Shown: in pieces, positions 41,770 through 41,802 of the stretch
Position numbering within the stretch: position 1 is the first letter of the stretch
Layout: each line of letters begins with the position of its first letter
Origin: Geobacter sp.
GTDB taxonomy: Bacteria; Desulfobacterota; Desulfuromonadia; Geobacterales; Geobacteraceae
Assembly (NCBI GenBank): GCA_003499925.1
Contig: DNRQ01000139.1
Location: 1 to 41,802 of the forward strand
Length of the DNA: 41,802 nucleotides
Direction: 5' to 3'
The notes under the pieces: model-generated
The model's input: the letters and a program-made list of their open reading frames with translations, nothing else
What the model was told of the DNA's origin: nothing
Database searches by the model: none
Made by a program: the position numbers and the translations under genes

Positions 41770-41802
41770 ACCCCATCCCCACCCCCACCCTCCCCTTGAA
41801 GG
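41770..41802. repeat. REP-B element cut by the window edge
   Basis: CCCCATCCCCACCCCCACC followed by CTCCCCTTGAAGG matches the REP-B consensus and continues past the window end. Confidence 0.7.

Overview
The window looks like a piece of chromosome from a GC-rich Geobacter-type deltaproteobacterium (Desulfuromonadota; Geobacter, Citrifermentans or Geomonas-like). This rests on gene content and order (nrdR-ribD-ribE-ribBA-ribH-nusB, hom, panBCD, smpB-ssrA), on protein wording that matches that group, and on its typical short palindromic repeats. Genus-level placement is an inference.

Left part (1-19.1 kb) is mostly core genome. It holds the 5' part of tex (minus strand), then a tight plus-strand run of a dCMP deaminase, nrdR, the riboflavin genes ribD, ribE, ribBA and ribH, and nusB, followed by hom and a strong convergent terminator. 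Next is a minus-strand redox/nitrosative-stress trio (small DUF1858-like CxxC protein, Cys-rich ferredoxin-tail protein, hemerythrin). A Crp/Fnr-family (HcpR/DNR-like) box lies exactly at -41.5 of a plausible promoter upstream of it. A divergent peroxiredoxin, a field of AT-rich direct repeats, a phosphofructokinase, a GAF-containing chemotaxis-type receptor, a candidate structured RNA, panB-panC-panD, an amidohydrolase with a 19-bp minisatellite across its stop codon, and smpB follow.

At 19.1-19.5 kb is ssrA (tmRNA), a classic integration site. Directly behind it lies the carcass of a P4-type tyrosine integrase, with only the N- and C-terminal ends left and fused in frame. Then come htpX, an AI-2E-family transporter, a small secreted protein, a GT9 glycosyltransferase, an unannotated 40-residue His-rich ORF translationally linked to it, and a CNNM/CorC-type transporter.

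From about 25.9 to 33.4 kb the sequence is an accessory, visibly more AT-rich defence island with heavy decay. It contains a Fic pseudogene, a MNT-HEPN pair whose HEPN gene runs into a shattered type I restriction methylase/specificity relic, an intact two-gene Septu-like system (PtuA ATPase and PtuB HNH nuclease), and a gene broken by a 165-bp MITE with perfect 8-bp target duplications. A DUF6398 gene, a small conserved-looking hypothetical, a second truncated MNT gene and a fibronectin-like hypothetical follow. The Septu segment is bracketed by diverged direct repeats made of a Fic tail joined to a DUF6398 start.

The right end (33.5-41.8 kb) has a strict 41-bp tandem array, an intact Fic protein (minus), a SEC-C protein, two large unrecognised proteins (one membrane-anchored, one soluble) and an AAA_14/DUF4143 ATPase (minus). 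Two families of interspersed palindromes, REP-A (CCCCCTTTG/CAAAGGGGG) and REP-B (CCCTCCCCTTCAAGGGGAGGG), are scattered throughout. The MITE shows that REP-B pairs can travel inside a mobile unit.
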